Shown piece by piece: positions 1-9,206 of a stretch of 33,064 bases of DNA; the stretch's first letter is position 1, and each line of letters starts with the position of its first letter. Below the pieces are notes generated by a model. That model saw nothing but the letters and a program-made list of their open reading frames with translations. It was not told the DNA's origin and did not search any database. This DNA comes from an uncultured bacterium (GTDB lineage Bacteria > Acidobacteriota > Thermoanaerobaculia > Multivoradales > J023): the NCBI GenBank assembly GCA_937948815.1, contig CALFAM010000025.1, forward strand, positions 1-33,064, given 5' to 3'. The position numbers and the translations under genes are program-made.

Positions 1-1712
1 CCGAGCAGGCGCGCGAGCTCGAAACGCAGAGGTGGCTGGTCGGGGTCGATGGCCAAGGCCTGGTCGAAACGGGTCACCGCGGATTCGAAGTCGCCGCGGG
101 CCATGCGCGCACGCGCGTCCTCCACGAGCAGCCGAATGCGCGTCACGGTGTCATCGCTCTCGGCGAGCCGGCCAGCCTCTTGCCGCTGCCGGGCAGCCGC
201 GTCGGTCCGGCCGAGGAAGGTGAGGGCGTCGGCGTAGCGGAGCCGCATTGCCGCGTCCTCGGGAGCCGTCGCGATCGCTTGCTCGAAGTCGCGGACAGCA
301 CGGTCACCCCGACCGAGGTTGACCAAGAGCGTCGCCCGCTTGATCAGCAGAGCCGCAGAAGGCGCCGTACCGGCCGCGATCAGCCGATCGTAGATGGCAA
401 GGGCGTCGTCGAGTTGACCCTGTCGTGCGAGGGCATTGGCGAGCGGCTCGGCGGTGTCGTCCCGCTTCGGATCGAGCTCGAGCGCCCGGCGAAAGTGGAC
501 GATCGCCTCGCGATCCCGCTGGGCGACCACCAACATGCCGGCCAGGGTGCGTTCGAGATCCGCGCGCTTGGTTGTCTGTTCTCGCGTTGCCGTCTCGTCC
601 TTCGCCACCTCTGCCACGGGCTGACGCAGACCCGCTTTGAGGTGCCCGATCGCAGCCTCGGTGTCGCCCAGTCGCTCGACCGCCACCGCCAGGCCACGGT
701 AGGCATCGAGCGCGCTGGGATCGCGGTCGATGGCGGTTTCGTAAGCGCCGGCCGCGGCGCGCCAGTCGCCGTCTTCCATAGCCTCGGCAGCCTGCATCAA
801 GAAGAGCTGAGCGCTTTGTCCCAGGGTGCCGAGGCCGCCGATCATGGGGTCGACAATGCGCACCGGTACGTCGCCGCGCAGTGCCAGGCTGCGCTCGGCC
901 TGCTCGAGGTCGCCGAGCTTGCGGTAGGCCTGGCCGATCGCGTAATGAAGGCTGTTCGCCTTGGGCGCCAACGCGAGGGCGCGCTGGTAGAGGTCGATGG
1001 CGGTGCGCAATTCGCCTTCGGCATCTGTGACCTGCGCCAGGCCGGCGAGGGCTGGCGCGGCGGCCTCGGGATGGTCGACCAAGGGTGTGAACAAGCCGCG
1101 GGCCGCGGCAAGGTCGCCACGCTCGAGCTCGACCCGACCGAGCCGCAGCTTGGCGGGGATCAGGCTGTCCTCGCGCGCGATGGCGGCGCGGTAGCCTGCT
1201 GCGGCATCGTCGAGCGCGCCGCGCAGGTGGTCGAGGTACGCCCGCAGGTAGTGCCAGCGCGCTTCGGACGGGGCGAGAAAACGCGCGTTGTCGAATGCAC
1301 CCTCAGCCGCTTCGATGAAGTCGTAGATCAGGAACACCGAGCCCAGCTCGCCATAGTGACGTGCCAGGTCGCTGGGGTCCGTGTCGCCGGTGGCCCGCAG
1401 CGTGTCGATGGTGCCTTCCAGCGCGCGAATCTGCTCCCGGGCCTTGGCGTCTGCCGCCGACAGATCCGGCGAGGCGATGGTGACCAGGGCCGTCGGCATC
1501 GCCTGCGCTGCGTCCGTTTCGGTGGCTGCCGAAGCGGGCGCCGGCGACCCTTCTGCCTGGGGCCGTTCGTCTGTGCTGTTGTTGCTCGCCGGGCTGCATG
1601 CCGTCAGCAAGACGAGCGTCAGCAAGAGGCACAGAAGGGGGCGCTTCGAGGCCAGCCTTGCGACAGGCAGCCGGACCGGCGGCGCGAGCCGTACCGTAGC
1701 CAGAAGATTCAT
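1..1712 (-). CDS. TPR-repeat lipoprotein, C-terminus cut by window edge
   Basis: The reading frame is open from the ATG at 1712-1710 to the left edge, so at least 570 residues are present and the C-terminus is missing. The N-terminus is a long basic stretch followed by a hydrophobic segment and a lipobox (LLTAC, Cys39), so I infer a lipid-anchored envelope protein. After a Ser/Pro/Ala-rich linker (about 40-70) the rest is a series of tetratricopeptide-like helical pairs with the typical A/G-Y-A-hydrophobic spacing, for example GDWRAAAGAYETAI followed by DRDPSALDAYRGLA. TPRs are protein-interaction scaffolds and no enzymatic motif is visible. It lies 55 bp downstream of a CRTAC1-type lipoprotein gene on the same strand, so it is probably the third gene of that operon. 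Its partner is plausibly one of the two propeller proteins or the divergent TonB receptor, but that is inference. Confidence 0.88.
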   Translation of the reverse strand, partial: MNLLATVRLAPPVRLPVARLASKRPLLCLLLTLVLLTACSPASNNSTDERPQAEGSPAPASAATETDAAQAMPTALVTIASPDLSAADAKAREQIRALEGTIDTLRATGDTDPSDLARHYGELGSVFLIYDFIEAAEGAFDNARFLAPSEARWHYLRAYLDHLRGALDDAAAGYRAAIAREDSLIPAKLRLGRVELERGDLAAARGLFTPLVDHPEAAAPALAGLAQVTDAEGELRTAIDLYQRALALAPKANSLHYAIGQAYRKLGDLEQAERSLALRGDVPVRIVDPMIGGLGTLGQSAQLFLMQAAEAMEDGDWRAAAGAYETAIDRDPSALDAYRGLAVAVERLGDTEAAIGHLKAGLRQPVAEVAKDETATREQTTKRADLERTLAGMLVVAQRDREAIVHFRRALELDPKRDDTAEPLANALARQGQLDDALAIYDRLIAAGTAPSAALLIKRATLLVNLGRGDRAVRDFEQAIATAPEDAAMRLRYADALTFLGRTDAAARQRQEAGRLAESDDTVTRIRLLVEDARARMARGDFESAVTRFDQALAIDPDQPPLRFELARLL

Positions 1713-1767
1713 GAAATGACGCTAGCACAGGGACGTCGAAGCCGAGCCAGGCGCGAGGGCGACGGGA

Positions 1768-3648
1768 TCAATCGACGTCGCCCGTGCCGCGACGCAGCGT
1801 GTGGTAACGGCCCGGCGCCAGGTCGGCAAAGCGTTCGATACGGCCATCGAGCCAGTGCACGGAAACGGTCTGTGGCCGGTGATCGCTGCCCAGGCCGAAG
1901 CGCACGCGCGGATCACGGGCCGAGGCATAGCTGCCGTCGGTGGCGACCCGCATCGCGCGAACGGTGCGTCCTTCTTGCGCGATGGTGACGTGGGTGCCCA
2001 GGGCATCACGCGGCGGCGAGCCCGACACCACGCGCAAGCCGAGCCAGGCACGATCTTGCCCCTGGGCATCGAGGAACAGTCGGGCTGGTCCGCGATTGTT
2101 GGTCACCACGATGTCGGTGTCGCCGTCATTGTCGACATCGCCGAAGATCGCGCCACGGCTTACCTCGGAGACGGCGAAGGCCGTCCCCATGGCGCCGGTG
2201 GCGTCCTCGAACCGACCATGGGCCGAGGCGACGAAGAGTAGGTTGGGCTGGTGGAGCGGGTAGGGGTCACCCTGGCGGACCAATGCGGGAATGTTGTTGA
2301 CCGCGCCGTTGAGCACGATCAAGTCGAGCAGGCCATCGTTGCCGAGGTCGAACGCACCAGTACCGAAGGCGGTGAAGGGGCGGCTGGCAGCTCCGAGCCC
2401 CGACGACCGGGTGGCATCCTCGAACATGCCGTCGCCTTGGTTGAGGTAGAGGGTGTTGGTTTCCGAGATCAGGTGAGTCATGAAGAGGTCGATGTCGCCG
2501 TCCAGGTCGATATCGGCTGCTTCGATCCCCATCGACGCCTCGGCGCTGCCAGTGGCGTTGACCGCGCAGCCGGCGAGCACGGCTTGGTCGAGAAAACGCG
2601 GCGCATGATCGGGTCCTTGGTTCATCCACAGATGGTTGGCGCGGCCGTCGTTGGCGACATAGAGGTCGAGCCAACCATTGCCATCGAAGTCGGCGACCAC
2701 GGCGCCCAAGGCTGGTGCCGCAACGCCGGCGAGGCCGGCTGTGCGCGTCACGTCCTCGAACCCTAGCCAGCCGTTTGGTCCGTCGCCCCGATTGCGCAGA
2801 AGGCGATCGGCGGTGGGTGCGAAGCTGTCGGGACCGCAGTAGTCGATGCCACCCGTGGTGTCCCGACACTGGGGCGGGGAGGCTGGTACGTCGACATAGT
2901 TTCCGAGGTAGAGGTCGAGCCAGTCGTCGCGATCGAAGTCGAAGAAGACGGCTGGCACGGACAGGTGCTCGCCGTCGTCGAGACCAGCCTCGGCAGTGCC
3001 ATCGACGAAGCGTCCGTCACCGCGGTTGAGCAGCAGCTGGTTGGGGCCATCGTTGGTGACAAAGAGGTCGATGTCCCCATCGCGATCGACGTCGCTTGCC
3101 GCGACCCCCATGCCGTAGCCGCTCCCGAGCTCACCGCTTTGTGCGGTCACGTCGACGAAGATGGGTGCCACAGGAGGGGTTGCCAAACTCGGGTCCGACT
3201 TCGGCTCCGCACGCGGCAGGCGGCGATTGTCGTTCGGGGGCGGGCGTGGGGATTCGTTGCGTAGCAGACGGTCTTGGCGCCCGTGGTGATTCGCGACGTC
3301 CCGAGGGGCAGTCCCTATGGCGGCGCGCAGCGGCCCGCCCTGGACCAGGTAGAGGTCGAGATCACCGTCGCCGTCGGCGTCGAAGAGGGCGCCGCCAGCA
3401 CCCATGGTTTCGACGATCGCGTGTCGGCCGACCATTCCGTTGTCATGCACGAAAGCAATCCCTGCTCGCTCCGTGGCGTCGACCAAAGGAGACGTGAAGG
3501 GAGCGGGCGGGGCTTCGCGCGTCGGCTCGAGGGTTTCGGAAGGCGATCCGCAGGCGGTCATGAAGGCCAAGGCTACGGACCATCGCCACCGCTGAGAAGG
3601 GCCTCGTGTCCGTGCCAGAGCATGAGAAACGTGCCGGAACCGACTCAT
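1768..3648 (-). CDS. CRTAC1-type FG-GAP/VCBS propeller lipoprotein with ASPIC/UnbV domain
   Basis: The 626-residue protein starts at the ATG 3648-3646, which overlaps the stop of the upstream gene in an ATGA, so the two are probably translationally coupled. A short signal segment ends in a lipobox (FMTAC, Cys33). The body carries repeated calcium-binding-like FG-GAP/VCBS blades of the form D-x-D-x-D-G-D-x-D-L-(Y/F), such as DADGDGDLDLYLVQGG near residue 90, predicting a beta-propeller outside the cytoplasm. The last ~100 residues (GTHVTI ... VRFGLG ... VHWLDGR) match the ASPIC/UnbV domain that caps CRTAC1-family proteins. The molecular role of these proteins in bacteria is not established; adhesion or ligand binding is the usual guess. 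Its closest relative in the window is the gene directly upstream, suggesting tandem duplication. Confidence 0.92.
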   Translation of the reverse strand: MSRFRHVSHALARTRGPSQRWRWSVALAFMTACGSPSETLEPTREAPPAPFTSPLVDATERAGIAFVHDNGMVGRHAIVETMGAGGALFDADGDGDLDLYLVQGGPLRAAIGTAPRDVANHHGRQDRLLRNESPRPPPNDNRRLPRAEPKSDPSLATPPVAPIFVDVTAQSGELGSGYGMGVAASDVDRDGDIDLFVTNDGPNQLLLNRGDGRFVDGTAEAGLDDGEHLSVPAVFFDFDRDDWLDLYLGNYVDVPASPPQCRDTTGGIDYCGPDSFAPTADRLLRNRGDGPNGWLGFEDVTRTAGLAGVAAPALGAVVADFDGNGWLDLYVANDGRANHLWMNQGPDHAPRFLDQAVLAGCAVNATGSAEASMGIEAADIDLDGDIDLFMTHLISETNTLYLNQGDGMFEDATRSSGLGAASRPFTAFGTGAFDLGNDGLLDLIVLNGAVNNIPALVRQGDPYPLHQPNLLFVASAHGRFEDATGAMGTAFAVSEVSRGAIFGDVDNDGDTDIVVTNNRGPARLFLDAQGQDRAWLGLRVVSGSPPRDALGTHVTIAQEGRTVRAMRVATDGSYASARDPRVRFGLGSDHRPQTVSVHWLDGRIERFADLAPGRYHTLRRGTGDVD

Positions 3649-5600
3649 GGGGCGCCGGTCGGGGAGGACGACGCGCCGCGACCTTGCGCCAGCGTGGTGT
3701 AGCGATCTGCCGGAACATCGGCGAACCGCTCGACCGCGCCGTCCGGCCAGGTGACCGTGACCGTGTAGGCGGCACGGGCCGAGCCACCGTCCTCGGAACG
3801 CGGTCCGAGGCCGAAGACGATTCGTGGATCGCGGCTGGCGTTGTAGCTGCCGTCCGTGCGCGCCACGGCCATTTGGCGGCGCCCGTCGGCCTCCTCGATC
3901 GACGCACGCGCGCCGAGCAGGTCGCGAATGCCACCGTTCGCCATGGTCCCGACCAGGCGCAGGCCGAGCCAGGCGTGTCGGCCGTCGGTCTGGTTGAGCA
4001 GCACGCGAGCGGGACCGCCGTTGTTCACCACGACCAGGTCGAGATCGCCGTCATTATCGAGGTCGCCGAACAGCGCCGCCCGGCTTACCGCCGAGTGCGC
4101 GAAGGCAGGGCCACCTCGTTCCGTGGCGTCCTCGAAGCGTGGCGCACCCTGGTTTCCGCCTCGGCTCAGAAAGATCTGATTTGGTTGGTGGAGCGGAAAG
4201 GGATCGTTCGCGCGCACCAGGGCTGGCAGGTGCGTGACGGCGCCATTCACGGTGACGAGATCCAGCCAGCCATCGAGATCCAGATCGACGAAGCCTGCGC
4301 CGAAGGCTGTGACCGACAGGCTGGGCGCTGCGAGCCCGCTCGTGCGCGACCGGTCGGCGAACTGTCCGTGACCATCGTTCTCGTACAAGGTATTGCTTTC
4401 CTTGACGAGGTGCGCGAGCACCAAATCGAGGTCACCATCTCGGTCGTAGTCTGCGGCGTCGACTCCCATCGAAGCCTCGGCGGCGCCGTCGCTGTTCACG
4501 GCCGCGCCCGCGAGCAGGGCAGATTCCGTGAACCGGAGGGAGCCTTGCCCGGAACCGACACCCGTCTGGTTGCGCAAGAGCAAGTTGGGCTGGCCGTCCT
4601 GCGCGACGTAGAGATCGAGCCAGCCATCCTGGTCGAAGTCCGCGGCCACGACGCCCAACGCCGGCCCCGGCCGTCCGTGCAGCCCGGCAGAGGCCGTGAC
4701 GTCGGTGAAACGAGGGACCTGCTCGGCGCTCGCGCCCCGGTTGTGCCACAAAAGATCTTGTTGAGGCGAGAAGGCGCCGGGGCCGCAGTAGTCCGGGGCG
4801 CCGGCAAGATCGAAACACGGCTCGGGCGCGTCGTAGACGAAGGTCAGGTTGTTGGCCACGTAGAGGTCGAGCCAGCCGTCGCGGTCGAGATCAGCCAGGG
4901 CGGCACCGACGCTGGAACGCGCAGCAACGTCGTCGAATCCCGTGGTCGCGGTGTCGCCGTTGGCGGTTTCCGTGAAGGTGCCGTCGCCGCGTCCGAGCAG
5001 CAATCGGTTTTCCGCCAGGGTCAGCACCACGAGATCGTTGTTGCCGTCGTTGTCGACATCGCCGGCGGCGACCCCGCAGCCGTATGCGGTCGTCCTGCTG
5101 GCGATCCCGGAGGCGACGGTCACGTCGACCCATCGCACACGCACGGCGCCCTCGTCCTCGATCAGGTCGTTGCGGTAGAGCCGATCGCTCAGCGGCAGCG
5201 GGTGAGCTGGCGGCTCGGATGCCTGATCGATCGTCTTGTCTGGACCCAGCATGTGGCCCTGGGAGAGGTAAAGATCCAGGTCGCCGTCGTTGTCGATGTC
5301 GACCAGACCGCCGCCGCCGCAGGTGATCTCGGCCAGGTAGAGCTCACCGGAGCGGCCATTGAAGTGGACGAAGTCGAGACCTGACCCCGCGGTGGCGTCT
5401 TGGAATAGATGATCAGGCGAAAGCAGGGAGGGAGCCGGGTCGGCAAGCTCGTCGGTCACCGGAGAATGACAAGCGGTGATGCCGGATGCCACCAAAATCC
5501 CCAAGCACGCCCAGTGCTTGGGTCGTCCGAGGGGGCGAAGGCGACGGCACCGCAGCTCCGCGCGCCGCGTCCGGGCGTGATCGAGAAAGAAGCCGAGCAC
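3645..5600 (-). CDS. CRTAC1-type FG-GAP/VCBS propeller lipoprotein with ASPIC/UnbV domain
   Basis: The 651-residue protein is the first gene of the leftward CRTAC1-CRTAC1-TPR operon. The longest start is a GTG at 5600-5598 without an obvious Shine-Dalgarno sequence, so the first ~25 residues are uncertain. They precede a hydrophobic stretch and a lipobox (GITAC, Cys44), giving an inferred lipoprotein. FG-GAP/VCBS blades follow, e.g. VDIDNDGDLDLYLSQGH and GDVDNDGNNDLVVL, with acidic D-x-D-x-D-G-x-x-D loops suggesting calcium binding. The C-terminus (DLLGARASIEE ... IVFGLG ... VTWPDGAVERF) is an ASPIC/UnbV domain. Same architecture and spacing of conserved blades as the next gene, with which it overlaps by 4 bp. 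It is divergent from the TonB-dependent receptor and shares its 364-bp intergenic region, so the receptor and these surface proteins may be co-regulated. Confidence 0.92.
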   Translation of the reverse strand: MLGFFLDHARTRRAELRCRRLRPLGRPKHWACLGILVASGITACHSPVTDELADPAPSLLSPDHLFQDATAGSGLDFVHFNGRSGELYLAEITCGGGGLVDIDNDGDLDLYLSQGHMLGPDKTIDQASEPPAHPLPLSDRLYRNDLIEDEGAVRVRWVDVTVASGIASRTTAYGCGVAAGDVDNDGNNDLVVLTLAENRLLLGRGDGTFTETANGDTATTGFDDVAARSSVGAALADLDRDGWLDLYVANNLTFVYDAPEPCFDLAGAPDYCGPGAFSPQQDLLWHNRGASAEQVPRFTDVTASAGLHGRPGPALGVVAADFDQDGWLDLYVAQDGQPNLLLRNQTGVGSGQGSLRFTESALLAGAAVNSDGAAEASMGVDAADYDRDGDLDLVLAHLVKESNTLYENDGHGQFADRSRTSGLAAPSLSVTAFGAGFVDLDLDGWLDLVTVNGAVTHLPALVRANDPFPLHQPNQIFLSRGGNQGAPRFEDATERGGPAFAHSAVSRAALFGDLDNDGDLDLVVVNNGGPARVLLNQTDGRHAWLGLRLVGTMANGGIRDLLGARASIEEADGRRQMAVARTDGSYNASRDPRIVFGLGPRSEDGGSARAAYTVTVTWPDGAVERFADVPADRYTTLAQGRGASSSPTGAP

Positions 5601-5634
5601 GATTGAAGGATGGTAGCAGGCTGCAAGGAAAAGA

Positions 5635-5664
5635 TTGACACCCTGTTGTTCCGGTCTTTATGCT
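5635..5664 (+). promoter_or_regulatory. Sigma70-like promoter of the TonB receptor
   Basis: A perfect -35 hexamer TTGACA (5635-5640) is followed after 18 bp by TATGCT (5659-5664), four of six matches to the -10 consensus. It points toward the receptor gene and would start transcription near 5671. The same TTGAC-N18-TATGCT layout occurs before the cyclic-nucleotide-binding-like gene at 22005-22034, which raises confidence in both. Confidence 0.55.
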
Positions 5665-5743
5665 GCGTGCAACTGAGCTGTTCGTGCTTTTGTCAGCTTT
5701 TGCCGAAGCCTTGGTGGGCTGCGGAGACTGCTGCCGATGCCAA

Positions 5744-5807
5744 CCTGCCAGGTGTCCGTTGGGTACCTGATTGGCAGGACGTGTACCTGTTTGCGCCTTT
5801 TGGCAGG
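5744..5807 (+). repeat. Competing inverted repeats in the TonB-receptor leader
   Basis: CCTGCCA (5744-5750) is perfectly complementary to two later copies of TGGCAGG, at 5772-5778 and 5801-5807. Each TGGCAGG copy is preceded by GTACCTG (near 5763 and 5783), so the region is a degenerate direct repeat. Only one of the two long hairpins could form at a time. This could be an RNA switch, a regulator-binding array or chance; sequence alone does not decide. Confidence 0.4.
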
Positions 5808-5964
5808 CAGAGAAGCACGATGGCCAGAGCCTGTGAGGCGGGTGGTGCGCACGTGTGGTGTGCAGCGTGCTCTTCTCGACGTGCTTGTTTTCGTCGGGAT
5901 GGGCCCGAGAGTAGAGAACCCCTGTCGGCGGTGGCGGGGAGAACATCGACCGTTAGGAGAGAAC

Positions 5965-8900
5965 ATGAAGAGAACGATAACGTCGGCCCTTGGGGTCGCC
6001 GTGATGATCTCCTTGCTACTCGTGCCATCCGTCGTGGCTCAGAACCCGACTGCGACGTTGATCGGCCGTGTGTCCGATGCAGACGGCTCGGCGCTGCCTG
6101 GCGTGCAGATCACGGCCGAGTCGCCGAACCTTCAGGGCGAGCGCACCAGCTTCACGGGGAACAATGGCGACTACAAGGTCGCTTTCCTGCCACCTGGTGA
6201 CTACACCTTGACCTACACCCTCGATGGTCTCGGTACGATCATCAAAGAGCTCAAGCTGTCCGCAGCTCAGACGGCGATTTCGAACATCGAAATGAAGGTG
6301 TCCGATCTCTCCGAGACGATCACGGTCACGGGTGAGCTGGCGACCATCTCCGAGACCACGACCGCCGCATCCACCTATTCCAAGAACGAGGTCGAGAAGC
6401 TCGCCATCTCTCGCGACCTGCAGGAAACCGCGTTGCTGGCGCCGGGCGTCACCGCCACGGGCCCGGGCTCGACCGAGGAGAATCCGCGCATCAGCATCGG
6501 TGGCGCGATGTCCTTCGAGAATCTCTTCCTGGTGAACGGTGTGGTGGTCAACGAGAACCTCCGCGGTCAGGAGCTGCCGCTCTTTATCGAAGACGCCATC
6601 CAGGAAACCACGGTTTCGACCTCGAGCATCTCGGCTGAGTACGGCCGCTTCACCGGTGGCGTGGTCAATGCGATCACCAAGTCGGGCGGCAACCAGCTCG
6701 ACGGCTCCTTGCGCGTCAACCTGGTCAATGACGACTGGATCTCGACCAACGAGCTCAGCCCGGACCGCCTCGACGATGTGAACGATGTGCTGGAAGGTAC
6801 GTTGGGCGGCGCTTTCTGGAAGGATCATCTGTGGTTCTTCACCGCGGGGCGCGACCGTGAGACGAGCGCCTCGGAGAGCACCAACGTCCGCACGAACATC
6901 ACGTACCCGACCTCGGACGAAGAACAACGGATCGAGGCCAAGCTGACCGTGGCGGCAACGCCCAAGCACAGCATCATCGGTACGTACCTCGAGATCGATC
7001 GCACACGGACCAATACGAACTTCGGCAATATCCTCGATCTGCGTAGCCTCAATCCGAGCCGTCAGGATCCGCAAGAGATCAAGTCGCTCAACTACACGGG
7101 CATCGTCAGCAACAACTTCTTCGTCGAAGCGCAGTACTCGGAGCGCGACTTCACGATCGGCATCGGCTCGGGTGGTGTTCCGGACCTGATCGAGGGAACG
7201 CTCGTCCGGCAACGTCCGAACAACCAGCGCTTCTGGGCGCCGACCTTTTGTGGCTCCTGCGAGGATGAGATTCGCAACAACGAGAACGCGTTGGTCAAGG
7301 GCTCGTACTTCCTGACGACCGACAAGGCCGGAAGCCACGACTTGGTCTTCGGCTACGACACCTTCGACGACATCCGCTTCGCGGTCAATCACCAGACGGG
7401 CAGCGACTTCACGGTGTATGCGTCAGAGATTTTGATCGACGGCGCGAACAACATCTTCCCGGTCTTCCGCAACGACAACGCTTGGGTACGGTGGTTCGCG
7501 ATCATCAACCTCGACATCGCACAGCCGACCAGCTTCACCACCAACTCGTTTTACGTCAACGACTCCTGGCAAGTCAGCGACAAGCTGAGCCTCAACCTCG
7601 GCGTTCGCTATGACGAGAACGACGGTACCAACAGCGCAGGCGCGTTGGTGACGGACGACAGCAAGGTGGCACCGCGCATCGGTGTCAACTACGACCTCAA
7701 GGGGGACGGTGACCTGGTTCTGCGCGGAAGCTTCGGTTCCTACGTCGCGGCGATCGCCAACAACCGGGCCGACTCGACCTCCGGTGGCGGCGCGGTCAGC
7801 GATTTCCGGTACAACTACGGCGGACCGGAGATCAACACGGATCCGGACTGCATCATCCGCGGCGATTGCACCACCACCGATCAGGCCCTGCAAACGATCT
7901 TCGACTGGTACCAGAGCGTCGGCGGACGCACCGACAGTCCGTTCCTGATCGATCCGAACGCGCCGATCAACGGCTTCAACAACCGGACCAACGTGCCGGG
8001 TGAGACGTCGATCATTCGCGGCGCGTTGGCGTCGCCATCCACAGACGAATTCACCCTCGGCTTGTCCAAGCGGCTCGGGAACCGAGGTAGCTTCCGGGCG
8101 GACTTCGTCTCGCGGGAATGGACGGACTTCTACTCGAACCGGACCACCCTCGACAACGGCACCGTGACGCTGCCCAACGGCAACCTCGCGGATCTCCAGC
8201 TCGTCGGCAACTTCGGCAACAGCCAGCTCGAGCGGCAGTACACCGGGCTGCATACGCAGTTCCGCTACCGCGTCTCGGATCGATTCACGGTGTCAGCCAC
8301 CTACGCACTTTCCAAGCTGGAAGGGAACATCAACGGTGAATCCGGCACGGGTGGACCGGCCACGGTGTCACCGAACGATTTCCCTGAGTACAAAGAAGAG
8401 CGCTGGAACATTCCGACAGGTGATCTGTCGTCGGACCAGCGCCACAAGCTGCGCGCCTGGGCGGTCTACGATCTGGTCGACAATGATCGCCACAGCCTGT
8501 CGGTGAGCCTGCTGCAGAACTTCTTCTCGGGCACGCCCTACGGTTTGGTCGGTGGTGTCGACACCCGCCCCTTCGTGGGTGATATCGGCTACCAGACGCC
8601 GCCGAATTCGGTCACCTACTTCTTCTCGGACCGCGCAGCGTTCCGCACTGATGACATCACCCGCCTCGACCTCTCCTTCAACTACTCGTTCAAGTGGAAC
8701 GCCTTCGGCCGCTCGATGGAGGTCTTCATTCAGCCGGAGATTCTGAATCTGCTGGACGAGGATGGCGTCGTCAATGTGAACGAAGATATCGAGGACGAGG
8801 CGAACGGCGGCAACTGCCCGCTGGGTGCCGGTGGTAACTGCGAAACGTTCAATCCTTTCACCGAGACACCCATCGAGGGGATTCACTTCGCCCGCGGCGA

Positions 8901-8979
8901 CCTATTTGGCCAACCGGAAGACGAGGACGACATCCAGCGCCCACGGCTCTTCCGCATCTCGGTGGGCTTCCGCTTCTAG
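5965..8979 (+). CDS. TonB-dependent receptor, Oar-like, with carboxypeptidase-regulatory-like domain
   Basis: The 1004-residue outer-membrane receptor takes up a ligand through a TonB-gated barrel. I chose the ATG at 5965 because AGGAGA sits 4 nt upstream and because it opens directly into a signal peptide (MKRTITSALG..., cleavage after VVAQ). The frame is open about 230 bp further upstream, but that extension has no protein-like character. After the signal come a carboxypeptidase-regulatory-like/CNA-B type domain (TLIGRVSDADGSALPGVQI, then GDYKVAFLPPGDYTLTY), a plug domain (about 120-240, with SAEYGRFTGGVVNAITKSGG), and a long beta-barrel ending in the aromatic terminus SVGFRF. The substrate cannot be read from the sequence. 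It ends just before an intrinsic terminator, so it is probably monocistronic. The divergent CRTAC1 lipoproteins are candidate surface partners. Confidence 0.95.
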   Translation: MKRTITSALGVAVMISLLLVPSVVAQNPTATLIGRVSDADGSALPGVQITAESPNLQGERTSFTGNNGDYKVAFLPPGDYTLTYTLDGLGTIIKELKLSAAQTAISNIEMKVSDLSETITVTGELATISETTTAASTYSKNEVEKLAISRDLQETALLAPGVTATGPGSTEENPRISIGGAMSFENLFLVNGVVVNENLRGQELPLFIEDAIQETTVSTSSISAEYGRFTGGVVNAITKSGGNQLDGSLRVNLVNDDWISTNELSPDRLDDVNDVLEGTLGGAFWKDHLWFFTAGRDRETSASESTNVRTNITYPTSDEEQRIEAKLTVAATPKHSIIGTYLEIDRTRTNTNFGNILDLRSLNPSRQDPQEIKSLNYTGIVSNNFFVEAQYSERDFTIGIGSGGVPDLIEGTLVRQRPNNQRFWAPTFCGSCEDEIRNNENALVKGSYFLTTDKAGSHDLVFGYDTFDDIRFAVNHQTGSDFTVYASEILIDGANNIFPVFRNDNAWVRWFAIINLDIAQPTSFTTNSFYVNDSWQVSDKLSLNLGVRYDENDGTNSAGALVTDDSKVAPRIGVNYDLKGDGDLVLRGSFGSYVAAIANNRADSTSGGGAVSDFRYNYGGPEINTDPDCIIRGDCTTTDQALQTIFDWYQSVGGRTDSPFLIDPNAPINGFNNRTNVPGETSIIRGALASPSTDEFTLGLSKRLGNRGSFRADFVSREWTDFYSNRTTLDNGTVTLPNGNLADLQLVGNFGNSQLERQYTGLHTQFRYRVSDRFTVSATYALSKLEGNINGESGTGGPATVSPNDFPEYKEERWNIPTGDLSSDQRHKLRAWAVYDLVDNDRHSLSVSLLQNFFSGTPYGLVGGVDTRPFVGDIGYQTPPNSVTYFFSDRAAFRTDDITRLDLSFNYSFKWNAFGRSMEVFIQPEILNLLDEDGVVNVNEDIEDEANGGNCPLGAGGNCETFNPFTETPIEGIHFARGDLFGQPEDEDDIQRPRLFRISVGFRF

Positions 8980-9048
8980 CCCGAATCGATACCCGAACGT
9001 TGCACCTGCATCGTCGCACCCCGGCGATGCTCGGTTGCTTTGCACGAC

Positions 9049-9075
9049 CCCGATCAGCCGATCGGGGTTTTTTTG
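9049..9075 (+). terminator. Intrinsic terminator after the TonB receptor
   Basis: A perfect 8-bp stem CCCCGATC / GATCGGGG with the 4-nt loop AGCC is followed by seven T residues (9069-9075). It lies 70 bp past the receptor stop. There is no A-run on the left side, so it should act only on rightward transcripts. Confidence 0.93.
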
Positions 9076-9206
9076 TGGTCGAGGAGACCGTGTCGGCTGG
9101 TGGACGTTCCACCGATCGGTATCGTCACAGCGCGAGGCCGGCACGACAGCTTCGCTTCGGGCCCGGTGTCGAAGACGGTGATCGCTCGAATCAGGTGGGG
9201 CTCGGG

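Larger units (their letters stand above)
5601..5964. promoter_or_regulatory. Divergent intergenic region with TonB-receptor promoter and leader
   Basis: This 364-bp gene-free stretch separates the leftward CRTAC1 operon from the rightward TonB receptor gene. Toward the receptor there is a good sigma70-like promoter (5635-5664) followed by roughly 290 nt of leader and a strong ribosome binding site. The leader holds an inverted repeat and overlapping direct repeats, listed separately. I could not recognise a convincing -35/-10 pair for the leftward operon. No known riboswitch consensus, such as the cobalamin box, was visible. Confidence 0.6.

Noticed and set aside
180-1988. Long open frame on the plus strand (about 600 codons)
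   Set aside because: It is antisense to the TPR lipoprotein and part of the CRTAC1 gene, is rich in Arg/Gly/Val without domain patterns, and the opposite strand has clear TPR repeats and a lipobox.
3606-5384. Long plus-strand open frame opposite the second CRTAC1 gene
   Set aside because: It mirrors the propeller repeats (periodic V-E-V-x-V-x-V-E strings) and is a reading-frame shadow in high-GC DNA.
6016-7392. Minus-strand open frame opposite the TonB receptor
   Set aside because: The plus strand encodes an unmistakable receptor; the antisense translation has no family features.
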